DNA from: Halobacillus campisalis
GTDB lineage: Bacteria; Bacillota; Bacilli; Bacillales; Halobacillaceae
DNA: 64,000 nucleotides
Assembly (NCBI RefSeq): GCF_030345335.1
Contig: NZ_JAPVRC010000008.1
Coordinates: forward strand, 1 to 64,000
Direction of reading: 5' to 3'
Shown: piece after piece, positions 53,484 to 62,446 of the stretch
Layout: every line of letters starts with the position of its first letter
Numbering within the stretch: the stretch's first letter is position 1
Notes under the pieces: generated by a model
What the model saw: the letters and a program-made list of their open reading frames with translations, nothing else
What the model was told of the DNA's origin: nothing
The model's database searches: none
Translations under genes and position numbers: made by a program

Positions 53484-54591
53484 GATTGATAACATCACAA
53501 GTGTTTATGTTCCTGAGAAATTTTTGATCACTCCGATGTTCGTGTTCTTCATTATCCATTCTATGCAAGTAGGGGTGGGGATTTTAGGATTTGAGGGCTA
53601 TATTTCAAAGCATTCAGGGTTTGACTCTTGGATATCGATAGTGATAGCCGGCGTATTTATCCACATTTTACTATGGATGGTTTATCAAGCCCTTCAAACG
53701 GGCGGAGGTGATATTGTTGCGATTCACCGTCAGTGTTTCGGTAAATATTTTGGAGGAATTCTCAGCCTTGTGATATGTGTCTATTTCTTTCTTCTGGCTT
53801 TGACAGTTTTACGTACATTTATTGAAGTCATCCAAGTATGGATGTTTCCGAGCCTCAACTTAAAAATCTTCTCACTAGTGTTTCTGCTTCTTATTTTCTA
53901 TCTTGTCATAGGAGGCTTCCGGCTTGTTACCGGGTTTTGCATGATTAGTGTTATCATGACGATTCCGTTACTCCTGCTCAAATTCTTCCCGATTATGGTC
54001 GGGAACTTTAATTATTTATATCCGGCAATCGATCACAGTATATTCGATTTGATAAGATCGACAAAAGACGGAATTTTAAGCTTTCTAGGGATTGAATTAC
54101 TGTTGATATTCTATCCGTTCATCAAAAATCCACAAGCTTCAAAGAAATGGGCTCATTTTGGCGTTTTTTACACAGTCTTAATTTATTTAGCTACAGCTCT
54201 AACAGCTTTTCTATATTTCAGTGAAGAGCAGCTTAAGTACGTGACGTGGGGAACGATTTCTTTATGGAAAATTGTCGAATTTCCTTTTATTGAACGATTT
54301 GAATATATAGGTATTGCATTATGGATGTACGTAATCGTACCTAACGTTTGTCTGGCTTTATGGGGGGCCAGCCGAATTCCGAGACGGTTATTCAATATTA
54401 ATCAAAAAATCACCATCGGATTGTTTTGTTTAGCACTGTATATTCTTATTTTATTATTTGATGACAGACAACGCGTTGAGCAATTGAATGTTTTTGCAAA
54501 TGAAGTAGGTTTTTATGTGCTTTTGTATATTCCGGTGATTTTCTTACTGTCGAAGATTATGTATAAAGTGAGGACACGTCATGAGAGGTAA
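53476..54591 (+). CDS. Germinant receptor subunit B, second operon
   Basis: A 371-residue GerAB-family membrane protein with about ten helices. The first helix region FFIIHSMQVGVGILGFEGYI is the counterpart of QTQIGVGILALP in the first operon. ATG 53476 lies inside the A gene's end behind GGAGAGAAGGG. It overlaps the C gene by 11 bases. Confidence 0.92.
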   Translation: MNKIDNITSVYVPEKFLITPMFVFFIIHSMQVGVGILGFEGYISKHSGFDSWISIVIAGVFIHILLWMVYQALQTGGGDIVAIHRQCFGKYFGGILSLVICVYFFLLALTVLRTFIEVIQVWMFPSLNLKIFSLVFLLLIFYLVIGGFRLVTGFCMISVIMTIPLLLLKFFPIMVGNFNYLYPAIDHSIFDLIRSTKDGILSFLGIELLLIFYPFIKNPQASKKWAHFGVFYTVLIYLATALTAFLYFSEEQLKYVTWGTISLWKIVEFPFIERFEYIGIALWMYVIVPNVCLALWGASRIPRRLFNINQKITIGLFCLALYILILLFDDRQRVEQLNVFANEVGFYVLLYIPVIFLLSKIMYKVRTRHER

Positions 54592-55660
54592 ACTTCTAAG
54601 TGTAATTTGCTTAATGTTCGCAGCTGGTTGTAACAATATAGATAGTGTCGAGGACAGGGCCATTATACAAATATCAGGCTATGATTACGTCGATGAGGGT
54701 CGTATCAAGGGTACAGTAGGGATACCCCAGTACGGGGAGGAATCAGCAAGAACGGTAGAGGAATTAAATTTGACGGTAGAGACCGAATCATTGAAGGAAT
54801 TTGACATTCAAATTCAAAACGAGTCTTCCAAACCACTTTCGATGGGGAAACTTGAAGTGAATCTATATAATGAAGATTTAGCGAGCCGAGGAATTACGGA
54901 CTTTATGGACATCTTAAGTCGCGATCCTCGAATCGGGAGAAATATCTATTTAGGAATCGTTGACGGTGATACACAGAAGTTGATTGAAGGGGATTATAAT
55001 CAAAATGAAACGACAGCAAAATATCTAAAAGGTATTATTGAAAATAATATAGATCAGAATCTTCCTAAGACGAATCTGCATTATTTCTTATATGCTTATT
55101 ATGCTGATGGTCTTGATGGATTCCTGCCTTATTTAAAAAAGGTAAACAGTCATATTGAAGTTTCTGGTATTTCTATTTTTAAAGAAGCTTCCCAAGTTAC
55201 CGTCATACCTGCTGAAGATACCCTTATCTTGAAGCTTTTGAAGGAAAAAGTAGAAAAAGGGAGCCAGACGATCCAATCGGATGAAGGGGTTATAGGGATG
55301 GAAATTACAGATTCAAATACTTCCTATCAAGTGAAGAAAAGCGGGGACTCCCCCAGGTTCATCGTAAATATGACAATCAAAGGGTTCATAAATGAAATGA
55401 AGGAGACAGGAGTAGAAAGTCAGAGAAGTTCTGCTCGAATAGATCATTTAGAAGAAGAATTCTCCGCATATTATAAGTCGAAAGCAGAAGAAATGATCGA
55501 ACTGTTTAAAGAGAATGAGACGGATCCTATAGGGTTAGGTAGTTTGTATAAGAATCGAATGAGAAATTTTGACAAACAAGCATGGGAAGAGCAGTATCCT
55601 GAAGTACCTGTAGAAGTGAACGTGGATTTGGAAATAACGGGCATGGGTATTTCCTTATAG
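54581..55660 (+). CDS. Germinant receptor subunit C, second operon (lipoprotein)
   Basis: A 359-residue Ger(x)C lipoprotein. The signal peptide MRGKLLSVICLMFAAGC ends in the lipobox FAAGC (Cys17). The following NNIDSVEDRAII and LGIVDGDTQKLIEG segments and the C-terminal VEVNVDLEITGMGIS strand fit the family. It is more diverged than the C subunit of the first operon: it lacks the WD after the lipobox Cys. Confidence 0.9.
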   Translation: MRGKLLSVICLMFAAGCNNIDSVEDRAIIQISGYDYVDEGRIKGTVGIPQYGEESARTVEELNLTVETESLKEFDIQIQNESSKPLSMGKLEVNLYNEDLASRGITDFMDILSRDPRIGRNIYLGIVDGDTQKLIEGDYNQNETTAKYLKGIIENNIDQNLPKTNLHYFLYAYYADGLDGFLPYLKKVNSHIEVSGISIFKEASQVTVIPAEDTLILKLLKEKVEKGSQTIQSDEGVIGMEITDSNTSYQVKKSGDSPRFIVNMTIKGFINEMKETGVESQRSSARIDHLEEEFSAYYKSKAEEMIELFKENETDPIGLGSLYKNRMRNFDKQAWEEQYPEVPVEVNVDLEITGMGISL

Positions 55661-55754
55661 AGAGAGAAGCTAAAAGGATTCAAGCTGTTCAACGAATCAA
55701 TCCAAAAGGACAAGGGTATTCTCCGCATAATACACATAGAATAGAGCAAATGCC

Positions 55755-56756
55755 ATGAGTTTACAATTAGTTGAAGTTCATGTTCCTCCAACCCACCTTG
55801 AATTTTTCCGTGATCAATTGAACTCTTACACCTATGAATCGTGCTGGGTGGAAATACAGACAGATGGAAGATCGTTATTCAGGATACTTTCAAAAAAGGG
55901 AAATGTGGAAGACATTCTAAATGATTTAGAAGGGATTTCACAAAGTGTAAAAGGGTTTGAAACGGTTTTGTTTCCGGTAAGGGCTTATTTTTCTAATGAA
56001 ACTATTAAAGCTGAGAAAAAAGAAGAACAGAACGTAAAGCTTCAAAGACTTAGCCGACATGAGCTTTTAGCTTCTATAAAAAAGAACAGTAAAACGACAT
56101 GGAACTATTTATTACTTATTATCCTATCGGCAATAGTAGCGACTGTCGGATTCCTTAAAGACAGTGAGGCTGTGGTCATCGGGGCAATGGTGATTGCGCC
56201 CATGATCGGTCCTGTAATTGCTGTTGCATTTTCTTCCGTATTAGGTGATTACAAAGTACTGACGAAATCTCTGATAACCTCTCTGTTAGGAGTAGTTATT
56301 GTTGTCGCGATATCCATACTGTTCGTATTATTTTCTAGTCTTGAATTGACTACAAATCAATATTTGAGCCGGACGGTAGTCACTCCAATAGATATTATTC
56401 TCGGCGTTGCTTCTGGAGCGGCCGGAGCACTAGCTTTCATAAACCGCCTGTCAGGAAATTTAGTAGGGGTGATGGTCGCTGTAGCTTTACTGCCTCCAAG
56501 CGTTGCTTTAGGAATTTCAATAGGCAGTATGGAATGGGACCTTGCTTATGGAGCATTCTTATTGGTTACGGTCAATATCATGTCTATTCTGTTAGCGGCG
56601 GTCATTATTTTTTCGATTAGTGGAATCAGACCTGTACAGTGGAGGGAGGTCCAAAGAGCCAATGTTTCCAGACCTCTATCTATACTATTTGTAAGCGTGA
56701 TCGTCGTTGTGCTGGCTTTGCTTATTTTTATAAGTGAAGGCACATTTAATTTGTAA
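55755..56756 (+). CDS. DUF389 (TIGR00341) membrane protein
   Basis: A 333-residue protein. Residues ~1-85 form a soluble ACT-like domain. After a charged helix, about eight hydrophobic helices start with VATVGFLKDSEAVVIGAMVIAPMIGPVIA, split by the GAMVIAPMIGP motif that identifies DUF389, and VALLPPSVALGI further on. ATG 55755 has only a weak ribosome site. It lies 94 bases after the second ger operon on the same strand; no functional link is known. Function unknown. Confidence 0.88.
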   Translation: MSLQLVEVHVPPTHLEFFRDQLNSYTYESCWVEIQTDGRSLFRILSKKGNVEDILNDLEGISQSVKGFETVLFPVRAYFSNETIKAEKKEEQNVKLQRLSRHELLASIKKNSKTTWNYLLLIILSAIVATVGFLKDSEAVVIGAMVIAPMIGPVIAVAFSSVLGDYKVLTKSLITSLLGVVIVVAISILFVLFSSLELTTNQYLSRTVVTPIDIILGVASGAAGALAFINRLSGNLVGVMVAVALLPPSVALGISIGSMEWDLAYGAFLLVTVNIMSILLAAVIIFSISGIRPVQWREVQRANVSRPLSILFVSVIVVVLALLIFISEGTFNL

Positions 56757-56771
56757 TATACAAAAATCCCG

Positions 56772-56800
56772 TTGCAATAATTTTCCGAAAACTATATAAT
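56772..56800 (+). promoter_or_regulatory. SigA promoter of the bmrCD-like operon
   Basis: TTGCAA (56772-56777), 17 bases, TATAAT (56795-56800). Transcription would begin ~10 bases on, just before the leader ORF's ribosome site. Confidence 0.8.
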
Positions 56801-56831
56801 TAATAATCATTAAGAAAAGGAGGTCACGAGC

Positions 56832-56894
56832 ATGAAGAAGAAAGACGTATCAATCAACCTGAATTTCATAGCACTCGTGACCGGGCGGCCTTAA
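56832..56894 (+). CDS. 20-residue leader peptide (BmrB-like role)
   Basis: ATG 56832 follows the very strong ribosome site AAAAGGAGG (56815-56823) and opens 20 codons: MKKKDVSINLNFIALVTGRP, stop TAA 56892-56894. The last codons form segment S2 of the attenuator. It sits 31 bases after the -10 box of a strong promoter and upstream of the heterodimeric exporter genes. B. subtilis BmrB, the known leader of bmrCD, is 54 codons, so this would be a shorter analogue. I see no sequence similarity claim to make beyond position and role. Confidence 0.72.
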   Translation: MKKKDVSINLNFIALVTGRP

Positions 56895-56959
56895 TTTAAG
56901 TACTCAATGTAAGGTGAAAAGGGTCACGTATGTCCGTGGCCGTAATATGTTTGTTTTGA

Positions 56960-56987
56960 AGCATACGTCACGCACGTATGCTTTTTT
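56960..56987 (+). terminator. Intrinsic terminator inside the leader
   Basis: AGCATACGT pairs perfectly with ACGTATGCT around CACGC, followed by TTTTTT; ~160 bases before the first exporter gene. Confidence 0.9.
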
Positions 56988-57059
56988 GTGTTTTCGCGGG
57001 TGAAACCGCTTTAAATATAGCTTCATTAAGATTAGAAAAAACATGGGAGGTATGTTGAT

Positions 57060-57116
57060 ATGGAACATTTACAAATTACTGGAGCAAAGAATGATGATTG
57101 GAAAGAAAGCGGCTAG
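57060..57116 (+). CDS. Possible second leader ORF (18 codons)
   Basis: ATG 57060 follows GGGAGG (57045-57050) at 9 bases and reads MEHLQITGAKNDDWKESG to TAG 57114. It ends 30 bases before the exporter start. The ribosome site is good, but the coding evidence is only length and start context. It could couple translation to the exporter gene. Confidence 0.4.
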   Translation: MEHLQITGAKNDDWKESG

Positions 57117-57146
57117 CGGGAGCTGTTTCGGGAAGGGTGATGAGAA

Positions 57147-58895
57147 ATGTTTAGTGTGTTATTCAAGCTGGGATGGTTTTTTAAGGAATACTGGAAAAGA
57201 TATACGTTTGCGATTTCCGCACTCATTGTTGTAAGTGCGATTGACTTAATTCCGCCTAAACTCGTAGGGATGGCCATAGATGAAATGCAGTTCAATACTC
57301 TTACGTGGGATAGGCTGACAGAAATTTTATTGATATATGGCTCAATTATCATAGTAAGCTATACGCTTTCCTATTTGTGGGATTACACGTTATTCAGTGG
57401 AGCGGCTACGCTTGAAAGACGGATGCGTTCAAATCTGATGGACCATTTTTTGAAAATGACTCCGAGTTTTTTTCAAAACAATAAGACAGGGGATTTGATG
57501 GCTCGATGTACCAATGACCTAAAAGCCCTGACAATGACGGCAGGGTTTGGTGTGCTGACTCTAGTTGACTCGACCATCTTCATGATTCTGATTATTGCCA
57601 TGATGGGGTTTACAATCAGCTTTAAATTGACGTTGGCAGCATTATTACCCTTGCCGATCATGGCCTATATTATGAATAAATATGGAAAGGTCATTCATAT
57701 GCGATTCATGGAGGCTCAAGAGGCATTTGGTGATTTGAACAATAATGTACTAGAGTCTGTTCGCGGGGTAAGAGTCATTCGAGCCTTTGTTCAAGAAGAG
57801 AACGACGAGCGCTCCTTCAACCAAATGACGGACGGAGTTTACAAGAAAAATGTTCAGGTGGCTAAAGTAGATGCTTTATTTGAACCGACGATTACGGTAT
57901 TAGTAGGATTCTCATACACGATCGGGCTCGGTTACGGCTCTTCCCTCGTATTTCAGAATGTGATTACACTAGGCGAAATGGTATCCTTTAATGTTTATTT
58001 AGGCATGTTGATCTGGCCTATGTTTGCGGTAGGAGAATTGATCAATGTAATGCAGCGAGGGAACGCTTCTTTGGATCGAGTCACCGAAACTTTGGACCAA
58101 AAACCTGATGTGAAATCTCCTGAGACCCCTGTCCAAGTAAATAAACCAGAGGTCATTAAGTTTAGCAATGTTGATTTCCAATACCCCGGGTCAGAAACCT
58201 GTGCTTTAAAAGGTATTCATTTAACCGTAAAACAAGGGCAGACACTCGGTATCGTCGGTAAAACAGGCGCCGGGAAAACGACCTTGCTGAGACAGCTTTT
58301 AAGAGAATACTCCGGTTTACAAGGATCCCTGACAATCAATGATGTAAAGTTAGAAGATATTGACCTTGAAGTTAGTCGCTCATGGATCGGGTATGTTCCC
58401 CAGGACCAAGTCTTATTCTCAAAAACGATTCGTGAAAATATTCAGTTCGGAAAAGTGGATGCAACCGATGAAGAGATTTACAAAGTGATGGAACTTGCTT
58501 ATTTTCTAGAGGATATTAAAGCACTGCCAAGAGGTCTGGATACAACGGTGGGTGAAAGCGGAGTTACGCTGTCCGGCGGACAGAAACAAAGGGTTTCTAT
58601 AGCTCGAGCCTTTATTATGAATCCTGAAATTCTACTTCTTGACGATTCGATGTCAGCGGTAGATGGAAAAACAGAAGCGAATATCATCGAAAACCTTCGT
58701 AAAGAGCGTTATGGAAAAACTACGTGGATTGCTGCCCACCGATTGTCAGCTGTTACACATGCTGATCATATCATTGTGCTTGACGAGGGGAGAATCATTG
58801 AAGAAGGAACACATGAAAACTTAATGAAACAAAATGGCTGGTATCGCACTCAGTATATGCACCAGCAATTGGAGAATAAGGGGGTGGGTGATTGA
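57147..58895 (+). CDS. bmrC: Multidrug ABC exporter half, BmrC (YheI) type
   Basis: A 582-residue half-transporter: six-helix membrane domain (~residues 1-310), then an ATPase domain with Walker A VGKTGAGKTTLL, signature LSGGQKQR and Walker B ILLLDDSMSAVD. The residue after the Walker B Asp is Asp, not the catalytic Glu, so this subunit has the degenerate site typical of heterodimeric exporters. MFSVLFKLGWFFKEYWKRYT and GELINVMQRGNASLDRV match B. subtilis BmrC closely. ATG 57147 follows GGGAAGGGTGATGAGAA. It overlaps bmrD by one base and is controlled by the leader at 56822-56987. Confidence 0.92.
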   Translation: MFSVLFKLGWFFKEYWKRYTFAISALIVVSAIDLIPPKLVGMAIDEMQFNTLTWDRLTEILLIYGSIIIVSYTLSYLWDYTLFSGAATLERRMRSNLMDHFLKMTPSFFQNNKTGDLMARCTNDLKALTMTAGFGVLTLVDSTIFMILIIAMMGFTISFKLTLAALLPLPIMAYIMNKYGKVIHMRFMEAQEAFGDLNNNVLESVRGVRVIRAFVQEENDERSFNQMTDGVYKKNVQVAKVDALFEPTITVLVGFSYTIGLGYGSSLVFQNVITLGEMVSFNVYLGMLIWPMFAVGELINVMQRGNASLDRVTETLDQKPDVKSPETPVQVNKPEVIKFSNVDFQYPGSETCALKGIHLTVKQGQTLGIVGKTGAGKTTLLRQLLREYSGLQGSLTINDVKLEDIDLEVSRSWIGYVPQDQVLFSKTIRENIQFGKVDATDEEIYKVMELAYFLEDIKALPRGLDTTVGESGVTLSGGQKQRVSIARAFIMNPEILLLDDSMSAVDGKTEANIIENLRKERYGKTTWIAAHRLSAVTHADHIIVLDEGRIIEEGTHENLMKQNGWYRTQYMHQQLENKGVGD

Positions 58896-60925
58896 TGAAA
58901 AACCCATCGACTGAAAGGAAACTGCTTAATTACGCCTTAACATATAAAAATAACATTTTAATTGGGCTTATATGTTTGATTATCGCCGTCGCCCTAGAAC
59001 TGACAGGACCTTTCATCGCTAAACGATTGATTGATGAGCACATCGTGGGGATAGAGGATCAGTGGCACGAAGTAGAAGTACAGGACAGTTATACCGTCTC
59101 TTATAATGATAACCTATATAAAAGAGAAGATAGAATGAACAGCGGAGAAGACATACTGGGAACTGCTGCAATTATACAAGTGGGACGCAGCTATTATTTT
59201 ACTGAGGAAGAAATACAGTTTACGGGCACTCGTTCGATTGAAGGTGGAAATGTAGTCATCGAAACCAGTGATGAAACGACTACTGCCGAAGTCCGTAAAC
59301 TATCATTGAATGAACTGTATCGCTTCTTCCAGCCTGAACAGACCTCAATATATTGGCTGCTTGCTATTTATGTAGCTATATTATTGGTGGCAGCAGGTTT
59401 CCAATTCGTTTACACGTATGTTTTACAGAAAACGTCGAATCGAATCATCCGTAAGATGCGAGATGACTTATTCCATCATATTCAGAGGCTTCCTATAAAC
59501 TATTTTGTGGACCAGCCAGCAGGAAAAATCGTGGCAAGAATCACTAACGATACTGAAGCGATAAGAGAGCTGTATGTAAAAGTATTAGCAACATTTGTAA
59601 CAAGCTTTTTTTACATGGCTGGAATTTATATTGCTCTCTTTCTCTTAGATGTACAGCTGGCCTTATATTGTTTATTGGTCGTCCCTATCATCTTTCTGTG
59701 GATGAGAGTATATAAACATTACGGTGGCAAGTACAATACTGTGGTCCGCTCTACTGTAAGCGATATGAATGGCAGCATAAACGAGTCCATTCAAGGAATG
59801 CCGATCATCCAGGCGTTTCAACAGGAGAAGCACACATCACAGGATTTCGAAAAGCTGAACTCAACTCATTTTACGTATCAAAGAAAGCTCGTCAGACTAA
59901 GCGCTTTAACCTCTTTTAATTTAGTGAATGTCATAAGAAACTTAGCATTTGTATTATTTATTTGGTACTTCGGATCAGGAGCGCTTGGAGCTGAAGGGCT
60001 TGTAACAGTAGGCGTGTTATATGCCTTTGTAGATTATTTAAACCGTCTATTCCAGCCCGTTACTGACCTTGTCAACCAACTGCCGCTATTAGAACAGGCG
60101 CGTGTAGCTGCCGGCAGAGTATTTGAATTGATGAGCGAGAATGGAGAAGAAGTAAAAACGGAAGCTCTCTCAAGATATAATGGCCACATTAAATTTGAAG
60201 GCGTGTCATTCGCTTATAAGAAAGGAGAGTACGTGTTAAAAAATATTAATTTTGAAGTGCAGCCGGGAGAAACTGCTGCATTTGTAGGCCATACAGGTTC
60301 AGGGAAAAGCTCCATCATGAACTTGTTATTTCGTTTCTATGATCACGAAAAGGGAATGATCAAGATTGATGACCGGCCGATCAGTGATTGGTCAAGACAG
60401 CAGTTGAGAAGTCACATGGGGATTGTCTTGCAAGATCCCTTTATCTTTTCTGGCAGCATTCTGTCGAATGTGACAATGAACGATGAAATGATTTCCCGGG
60501 AAATGGCGATCAAGTCGTTGCAAGCAGTAGGTGCCGACCGCTTTATTGAAAAACTGCCCGATCAATATGACACGGTTTTGAAGGAAAATGGCGCATCCTT
60601 ATCTATGGGAGAGAGACAGTTGATATCATTCGCCCGTGCTTTAGCTTTTGACCCTGCTATACTGATTTTGGATGAGGCGACGGCGAATATTGATACGGAA
60701 ACTGAACAATTAATTCAGAATGCATTAGACGTATTAAAAGAGGGAAGAACCACGCTTATTATTGCTCATAGACTATCAACAATCCAACAAGCCGATCAAA
60801 TATTTGTACTTGACCATGGTACAATGATTGAACAAGGAACACATACTTCACTTATCGAATCAGGCGGCAAATATCATCAGATGTATAAGATGCAGCAAGG
60901 CGCTAAGAAACAGCCAGCGATATAG
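58895..60925 (+). CDS. bmrD: Multidrug ABC exporter half, BmrD (YheH) type
   Basis: A 676-residue partner of BmrC. Between the first and second helices it carries an extracellular insertion of ~100 residues (about 40-145), as BmrD does. The ATPase domain has Walker A VGHTGSGKSSIM, an altered signature LSMGERQ, and a canonical Walker B ILILDEATANID with the catalytic Glu. One consensus and one degenerate ATP site result. ATG 58895 overlaps the bmrC stop (TGATG) behind GGGGGTGG. Confidence 0.92.
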   Translation: MKNPSTERKLLNYALTYKNNILIGLICLIIAVALELTGPFIAKRLIDEHIVGIEDQWHEVEVQDSYTVSYNDNLYKREDRMNSGEDILGTAAIIQVGRSYYFTEEEIQFTGTRSIEGGNVVIETSDETTTAEVRKLSLNELYRFFQPEQTSIYWLLAIYVAILLVAAGFQFVYTYVLQKTSNRIIRKMRDDLFHHIQRLPINYFVDQPAGKIVARITNDTEAIRELYVKVLATFVTSFFYMAGIYIALFLLDVQLALYCLLVVPIIFLWMRVYKHYGGKYNTVVRSTVSDMNGSINESIQGMPIIQAFQQEKHTSQDFEKLNSTHFTYQRKLVRLSALTSFNLVNVIRNLAFVLFIWYFGSGALGAEGLVTVGVLYAFVDYLNRLFQPVTDLVNQLPLLEQARVAAGRVFELMSENGEEVKTEALSRYNGHIKFEGVSFAYKKGEYVLKNINFEVQPGETAAFVGHTGSGKSSIMNLLFRFYDHEKGMIKIDDRPISDWSRQQLRSHMGIVLQDPFIFSGSILSNVTMNDEMISREMAIKSLQAVGADRFIEKLPDQYDTVLKENGASLSMGERQLISFARALAFDPAILILDEATANIDTETEQLIQNALDVLKEGRTTLIIAHRLSTIQQADQIFVLDHGTMIEQGTHTSLIESGGKYHQMYKMQQGAKKQPAI

Positions 60926-60961
60926 TGGTTTCTTGATCTTCAGAATTTTAGAGGTGTAAAC

Positions 60962-61786
60962 ATGAGCAAGTATGATGATGAACGAAAAGATATCATTGAT
61001 GACGATTTGTATGAAGAAATTGATGAGGAAGAAATGTATGAGCTCGTTCAGGCTGAAAGAAGAGAAGCGTTAGAAAAAGCTAGAAGAGAAAAGCAAGGTC
61101 CGAAAGAAAAAAGGCCTTTTCCTAAGTGGATATTTTACCTTATCGCCTTTATGATGGTCATGAACATAGTAGCTGTTCTGCCTAACACTTTTTCCATTCC
61201 AGCGGTTGATTTTCTCATAACCTCTGCTAAACTTTCGACAGATGACGATATAAAAGAATTTAAGAGATCTATCGTAGTCGTTGATGCGGGAGAGAGTAAA
61301 GGAACTGGCTTTTCCATAAGCGATGACGGGAAAATACTTACCAATCACCATGTAATTGAAGGAGAAAGAAGAATCTCAGTAGGCTTTCAGGAAGAAGGTT
61401 TATATCAAGCTGAAGTTGTAGAATCTTTCCCGGATATTGATCTGGCCATCCTGCAGGTTGAGGGAGGTGGATTTCCTTCACTAGATTTGGCGGATGAAAC
61501 ATCTTTTGAGGAGTCCGAACCTTTTTCATTCATAGGGAACCCCTTGAGTTTTACAGGTGTGGCTAACGAGGGGACGATTATAGATTATATTGAATTGGAA
61601 GATTGGGAAGAGCCGGTTCTTATGCTTGATGCTCCAATTTACAGAGGGAACTCAGGCAGTCCGGTAATTAATGAAGAAGGAGAAGTCATCGCTGTTGTGT
61701 TCGCGACATTACGTGAGGATGAACATGGAAGAGTGGGCTTAGCTGTCCCGATTGATTACTATTATGAAAAGCTGGAGGCCTCCTGA
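60962..61786 (+). CDS. Membrane-anchored trypsin-like serine protease (S1C/HtrA-like)
   Basis: A 274-residue protein starting at ATG 60962 behind TTTTAGAGGTG. The acidic/basic cytoplasmic N-terminus (~50 residues) is followed by one helix (WIFYLIAFMMVMNIVAVLP) and an extracytoplasmic protease domain with the triad His in ILTNHHVIEG, Asp in DIDLAIL, Ser in RGNSGSPVIN. No PDZ domain follows, unlike DegP/HtrA. It may act in cell-envelope protein quality control. It lies 36 bases after bmrD, but a link is not established. Confidence 0.88.
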   Translation: MSKYDDERKDIIDDDLYEEIDEEEMYELVQAERREALEKARREKQGPKEKRPFPKWIFYLIAFMMVMNIVAVLPNTFSIPAVDFLITSAKLSTDDDIKEFKRSIVVVDAGESKGTGFSISDDGKILTNHHVIEGERRISVGFQEEGLYQAEVVESFPDIDLAILQVEGGGFPSLDLADETSFEESEPFSFIGNPLSFTGVANEGTIIDYIELEDWEEPVLMLDAPIYRGNSGSPVINEEGEVIAVVFATLREDEHGRVGLAVPIDYYYEKLEAS

Positions 61787-61809
61787 TTTAACCAGGCGGC
61801 CTCCAGCTT
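61769..61809 (+). terminator. Terminator overlapping the protease stop
   Basis: AAGCTGGAGGCC (61769-61780) pairs perfectly with GGCCTCCAGCTT (61798-61809). The left arm encodes the last residues. The T run is weak. Confidence 0.7.
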
Positions 61810-61849
61810 CTTACTGACTGGATATAAAGGAATGGAGAAGGATCAGGAT

Positions 61850-62446
61850 TTAAACTTCTGAGGTATCTTCGATCAAAGGGATGGGGCTGAAGTCAAAAAT
61901 CTCCGCGAAGTTAATTAAATTTGAACACATGCGAAACACCTTTTGTCCTGTTTGTGCAGCTGAGTCTGTATCATAAGGATCGCTGCAAATCGTGCTGGAA
62001 TGAGGGGGAATGGTAAACCCTAGCATTGATAAGCTGTAAATGATTGATTGAACAGCTAACCTGGCTCCGCCCTCACCTTGTTCGACAGCAATGACTCCTC
62101 CTACTTTGTTGTAGAATAACTGCTGTCCTTTCTTATTTTTCATATCATGATAACCTTGTAATCGTTCAATGATTAAAGTAGCTATACTGCTTTTCTCACC
62201 AAGTGTGATCGGTGTTGCGAACAAGATGATATCTGCTTCGCATATTTTTTCGAAAATAAAAGGCCAGTCATCATTGCCGTCCAGATTACTGGTAATGCCA
62301 AAAGTAATTTGGAAATCACGTAAATGGACCCTTTCGATATCTACTTTTTCTTTTTGGAAGACCAATGCTGATTTATTCAATAATGTTTCAGTTTCAGTTT
62401 CGTTATGACCTTTTTCAAGACTGCAGTTCAACAATAAGGCTTTCAT
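61850..62446 (-). CDS. NAD(P)H-dependent FMN reductase/flavodoxin-fold protein
   Basis: A 198-residue flavoprotein. ATG 62446 lies 8 bases after AGGAGG; the GTG three codons upstream overlaps the ribosome site. MKALLLNCSLEKG is the FMN-phosphate loop of the NADPH-dependent FMN reductase family (LNCSL), and IILFATPITLGEKSSIATLIIERLQ is the flavin-binding strand and helix. GGVIAVEQGEGGARLAVQSI is also typical. Probably an oxidoreductase for quinones or other small molecules. Single gene. Confidence 0.86.
   Translation of the reverse strand: MKALLLNCSLEKGHNETETETLLNKSALVFQKEKVDIERVHLRDFQITFGITSNLDGNDDWPFIFEKICEADIILFATPITLGEKSSIATLIIERLQGYHDMKNKKGQQLFYNKVGGVIAVEQGEGGARLAVQSIIYSLSMLGFTIPPHSSTICSDPYDTDSAAQTGQKVFRMCSNLINFAEIFDFSPIPLIEDTSEV

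Larger units (their letters stand above)
56822..56987 (+). promoter_or_regulatory. Leader-peptide attenuator of the multidrug ABC operon
   Basis: Five short segments can pair in alternative ways. S1 GGTCACGAG (56822-56830, overlapping the leader's ribosome site) pairs perfectly with S2 CTCGTGACC (56874-56882, last leader codons). S2 can instead pair with S3 GGTCACG (56922-56928). S3's ACGTATG (56926-56932) can pair with S4 CATACGT (56962-56968), an antiterminator. S4 as AGCATACGT (56960-56968) also pairs perfectly with S5 ACGTATGCT (56974-56982), followed by six T, a terminator. A ribosome stalled on the leader would disturb S1:S2 and change the choice. In B. subtilis, bmrCD is induced by ribosome-targeting antibiotics through attenuation in bmrB. 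Confidence 0.8.
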
